Source: CAVVFX01 sp963747535
GTDB taxonomy: Bacteria > Acidobacteriota > Terriglobia > Bryobacterales > Bryobacteraceae
Assembly: GCA_963747535.1 (NCBI GenBank)
Contig: CAVVFX010000017.1
Coordinates: forward strand, 682,001-746,000
Length of the DNA: 64,000 nucleotides
Reading direction: 5' to 3'
Shown: piece after piece, positions 62,109-64,000 of the stretch
How the letters are laid out: each line of letters opens with the position of its first letter
Numbering within the stretch: position 1 is the stretch's first letter
Notes under the pieces: model-generated
The model's input: the letters and a program-made list of their open reading frames with translations, nothing else
Database searches by the model: none
Told to the model about the DNA's origin: nothing
Program-made: the position numbers and the translations under genes

Positions 62109-64000
62109 ATGGTTCACCCCGTGTCCTCTTTCCCTCGTTTTTTCAACCACTTCGCAGCTTCTTTGGACCGCCGTCTGGAAAGTCGGCCATCCGAACGCCG
62201 CCAGCGACGACTGTGGCGGCTCGGTGCTCTCGGCCTCGCGACGCTTGCGTATCTTCCAGTGCTCTCTGCCGCAACGTTTACCGTCGGTGAAGGAGCGCCC
62301 ACGCCGGAGATCACGTTCCTCTTCCAGGCTGCATGGAGCCAAAACGGCTTCAATAATCAAGGTGTCTACCCTGTCTCGGGCGTAAAAACTCTTCAAGTCG
62401 GGACCGTCATAGGACTTTATCAGGAGTTTACGCCGTCTCTGCCGTACCCCCCTCTCTCGGGTCCCAGCGTTACATTAGGGCTGGTTATGCCCAACCAGAA
62501 TGCCCCGGCGTCCAACACTGCGGTTCTTCAGGTTATGGCCAACGTCTATGCCTACTACAGTACGCTGGGGCTCGGCACTGTGGGCTTTCCTACTACCAAC
62601 ACGCTGAACTGCCCCTCGGTCGGGCCCTCTGCCTGTACTTATCAGATTTTCAGCAACGACTACGCTCTGTTTGCCTACAACAACCCCCTGCCCAACGGAC
62701 AAGCCTGCGAGTCGGGCGCTGACACCAATTGCGTCTATATGAAGGACCCGGAATACACCAAGTGGCAATCGCTGGGCGGCGTAAGTTCTTCCGTAGGCCT
62801 TCCCATCAGCATCACCTCGACCATCACCGCATCGACCCTCACAACCGCTACGCAGCAGCTTTTCACCGGTGGGGCCTTCTATGGCATCACTTCGGGTAAC
62901 AATACCGGCGGCTACTACGCGGTCACGCTTCCCATTTACACAACCTATGAGGGTGTGGAGGGGCCATTCGGCTCGCTTGGCTTGCCCACCTCGAACCAGC
63001 AGTCGCTTCCCGGTGGACTCTATCAGCAGACATTCGAAGGCGGAACCATCCAGTACACCGCCGGAAACACCCCGGTCATACTGCTTCCGGTTGCATCGAT
63101 TCAGATCGTCGGTCCGGAGAACTCTACTTCCGCTTTTTCCCTCAATCTCAACGCGACCGCTCAGTTGACGGCGCACGCCTACAGCATGAGCGGTGCCGCG
63201 ATCAGCGGCCGCCCGGTCACCTGGTCGGCCACCAACCCCTCGGTCTTGAGCCTCACCGCCAACGGAACTACAGCTACCGTGACGGGTATCGGCGGTGGAA
63301 CCTCGAACGTCACTGCGACGATTGGCGGAGTGGTGAGCACCGCCCTGCCGATTACCGTGAACGCGCCCTGCTGTACGATCGGGTATAGCGCTCCGGCTGC
63401 CGTCCAGACCGCCTTCCAGGACGCGCTTTCGCGCAACCAGGTAACAGTCAAAGCGCCCGTACCCGCCCCGGCACAAATTGTTGGCAACGGTTATATCCAG
63501 ATGATGACGCCAGTGGGGGCGACGCAGGCTATTCTCGTGGCGGAAGCCAATGGCAGCCCTCTCGCCTATGTTGTCAGCGGCGCAATCCTCGTGGCTTATC
63601 AGAACGCCGGTGGACCCTCTGGCCCCGCCGGCTATCCGACTTCGGATGTCACTCCGGCCGGCCGGCAGTTGTTTGCCAACGCGGCTATCGCCGGAAATCC
63701 GGCTTTCGTGGTTTCGGGACAGATTCTGACCAAATGGTCGTCGCTCGGGTACGAGACCGGCTCCCTCGGTCTTCCCACGGCGGCGGTTTCGCCGTTTACC
63801 TCCGCGCTCGGCGAGGCCGGACTGCAGCAGCCGTTTCAGAACGGAACCATCTTCGGAATCACCAGCGGACCTCATAGCGGCGGAACTTATGCGGTGAGTG
63901 GAGCGATTCTGACGCTCTACAACTCCCTCGGCGGACCCGCGGGAACCTACGGCGCTCCTCTCAGCGATCAAACCCTTACCGGCACGACCTACAGCCAGAC
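62109..64000 (+). CDS. large secreted LGFP-repeat protein with Ig-like domain (3' end outside window)
   Basis: This frame is open from the ATG at 62109, three bases after an in-frame TAG, to the window end without a stop (about 630 codons). A Tat/Sec-like signal (RRQRRLWRLGALGLATLAYL, cleavage after LSAA) is present. LGFP-type repeats of the form W/Y-x-SLG-x4-G-x-LGLPTS occur six times, at about residues 150, 217, 278, 495, 541 and 601. Between the third and fourth lies an Ig-like Big_2-type domain (about 340-417: GRPVTWSATNPSVLSLTANG, then VTGIGGGTSNVTAT). LGFP repeats are found in cell-wall- or glycan-bound proteins. It is probably extracellular; the C-terminal part may hold a catalytic or anchoring domain that is not visible here. 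A GTG at 62121 is an alternative start. Confidence 0.85.
   Translation, partial: MVHPVSSFPRFFNHFAASLDRRLESRPSERRQRRLWRLGALGLATLAYLPVLSAATFTVGEGAPTPEITFLFQAAWSQNGFNNQGVYPVSGVKTLQVGTVIGLYQEFTPSLPYPPLSGPSVTLGLVMPNQNAPASNTAVLQVMANVYAYYSTLGLGTVGFPTTNTLNCPSVGPSACTYQIFSNDYALFAYNNPLPNGQACESGADTNCVYMKDPEYTKWQSLGGVSSSVGLPISITSTITASTLTTATQQLFTGGAFYGITSGNNTGGYYAVTLPIYTTYEGVEGPFGSLGLPTSNQQSLPGGLYQQTFEGGTIQYTAGNTPVILLPVASIQIVGPENSTSAFSLNLNATAQLTAHAYSMSGAAISGRPVTWSATNPSVLSLTANGTTATVTGIGGGTSNVTATIGGVVSTALPITVNAPCCTIGYSAPAAVQTAFQDALSRNQVTVKAPVPAPAQIVGNGYIQMMTPVGATQAILVAEANGSPLAYVVSGAILVAYQNAGGPSGPAGYPTSDVTPAGRQLFANAAIAGNPAFVVSGQILTKWSSLGYETGSLGLPTAAVSPFTSALGEAGLQQPFQNGTIFGITSGPHSGGTYAVSGAILTLYNSLGGPAGTYGAPLSDQTLTGTTYSQ

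Noticed and set aside
62475..63971. 498-codon minus-strand open frame
   Set aside because: It lies opposite the LGFP-repeat gene, has no domain logic and low-complexity Arg/Gly content; it is a GC-rich shadow.
1..64000. tRNA, rRNA or complete insertion sequence
   Set aside because: I looked for T-loop-like GTTCGAATC contexts and transposase motifs in gaps. The only hits were inside coding genes, so none is reported. A tRNAscan and ISfinder run would settle it.

Overview
The window looks like a chromosomal piece of an acidobacterium of the Solibacter/Bryobacter type. This is an inference from gene content, not from a marker gene: two secreted proteins end in the Ig-like C-terminal domain that TIGR03437 describes from Solibacter, there is a PadR regulator coupled to a long FtsX/MacB-like permease of the type nicknamed ADOP, a wrecked Oar-like TonB receptor, Tat-exported sulfatase and TIM-barrel proteins, a sedolisin protease, and two copies of a 'STGPxTxxGK' family. 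The DNA is GC-rich, densely coding, and has no intact insertion sequence, prophage, CRISPR array, rRNA or tRNA that I could find.

Layout. 1-6917: 3' part of a FUSC-type membrane protein, an APC permease followed by a copper amine oxidase (probable amine uptake and oxidation), and a winged-helix methyltransferase with a textbook sigma70 promoter. 7224-12135: a STGP-family gene, a 13-repeat FG-GAP/VCBS secreted protein, and a Tat-exported sugar-isomerase-like TIM barrel. 12199-20902: GspF/PilC-type protein overlapping a LolA-like carrier, a TPR/SEC-C protein, DUF488, a DsbA-like protein with an extra Cys-rich module, an AAA+ ATPase, a sulfatase and a DUF4159 protein. 20913-26883: lon protease and an Oar-like TonB receptor broken by about a dozen frame changes. 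27011-32283: a probable cyclic-di-GMP locus, with a PilZ-DnaJ fusion and a second AAA+ ATPase divergent from a membrane HD-GYP/GAF/GGDEF protein. 32442-45556: S53 protease, esterase-like hydrolase, rpsT, DUF4230 protein, a GH67-like/TIM-barrel operon, and the PadR-permease pair. 45992-48781: a lower-GC-looking accessory patch with a frameshifted homing-endonuclease-repeat gene and a two-gene cassette of an HD phosphohydrolase and a YwgA-like protein. 49011-64000: second STGP-family gene, an acyl-activating/ACP/acyltransferase fusion, an ABC ATPase with an unusual permease-amidohydrolase fusion, PHA-system and ANTAR proteins, a RecB/AddA-like helicase-nuclease, two tandem coiled-coil mini-proteins behind a ComM/YifB ATPase, and a large LGFP-repeat secreted protein that runs off the window end.

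Three families of short dispersed palindromic or conserved repeats lie mainly at gene 3' ends (copies near 2.0, 42.4 and 52.3 kb; near 20.9, 32.3 and 42.2 kb; near 15.6 and 36.3 kb). In two places they supply the last codons or the stop region of a gene. The best candidates for something undescribed are the PilZ-DnaJ/AAA+/HD-GYP-GGDEF locus, the HD-YwgA cassette, and the ABC-2 permease fused to an amidohydrolase that has lost metal ligands. All assignments come from reading the sequence by eye. No database search was run.
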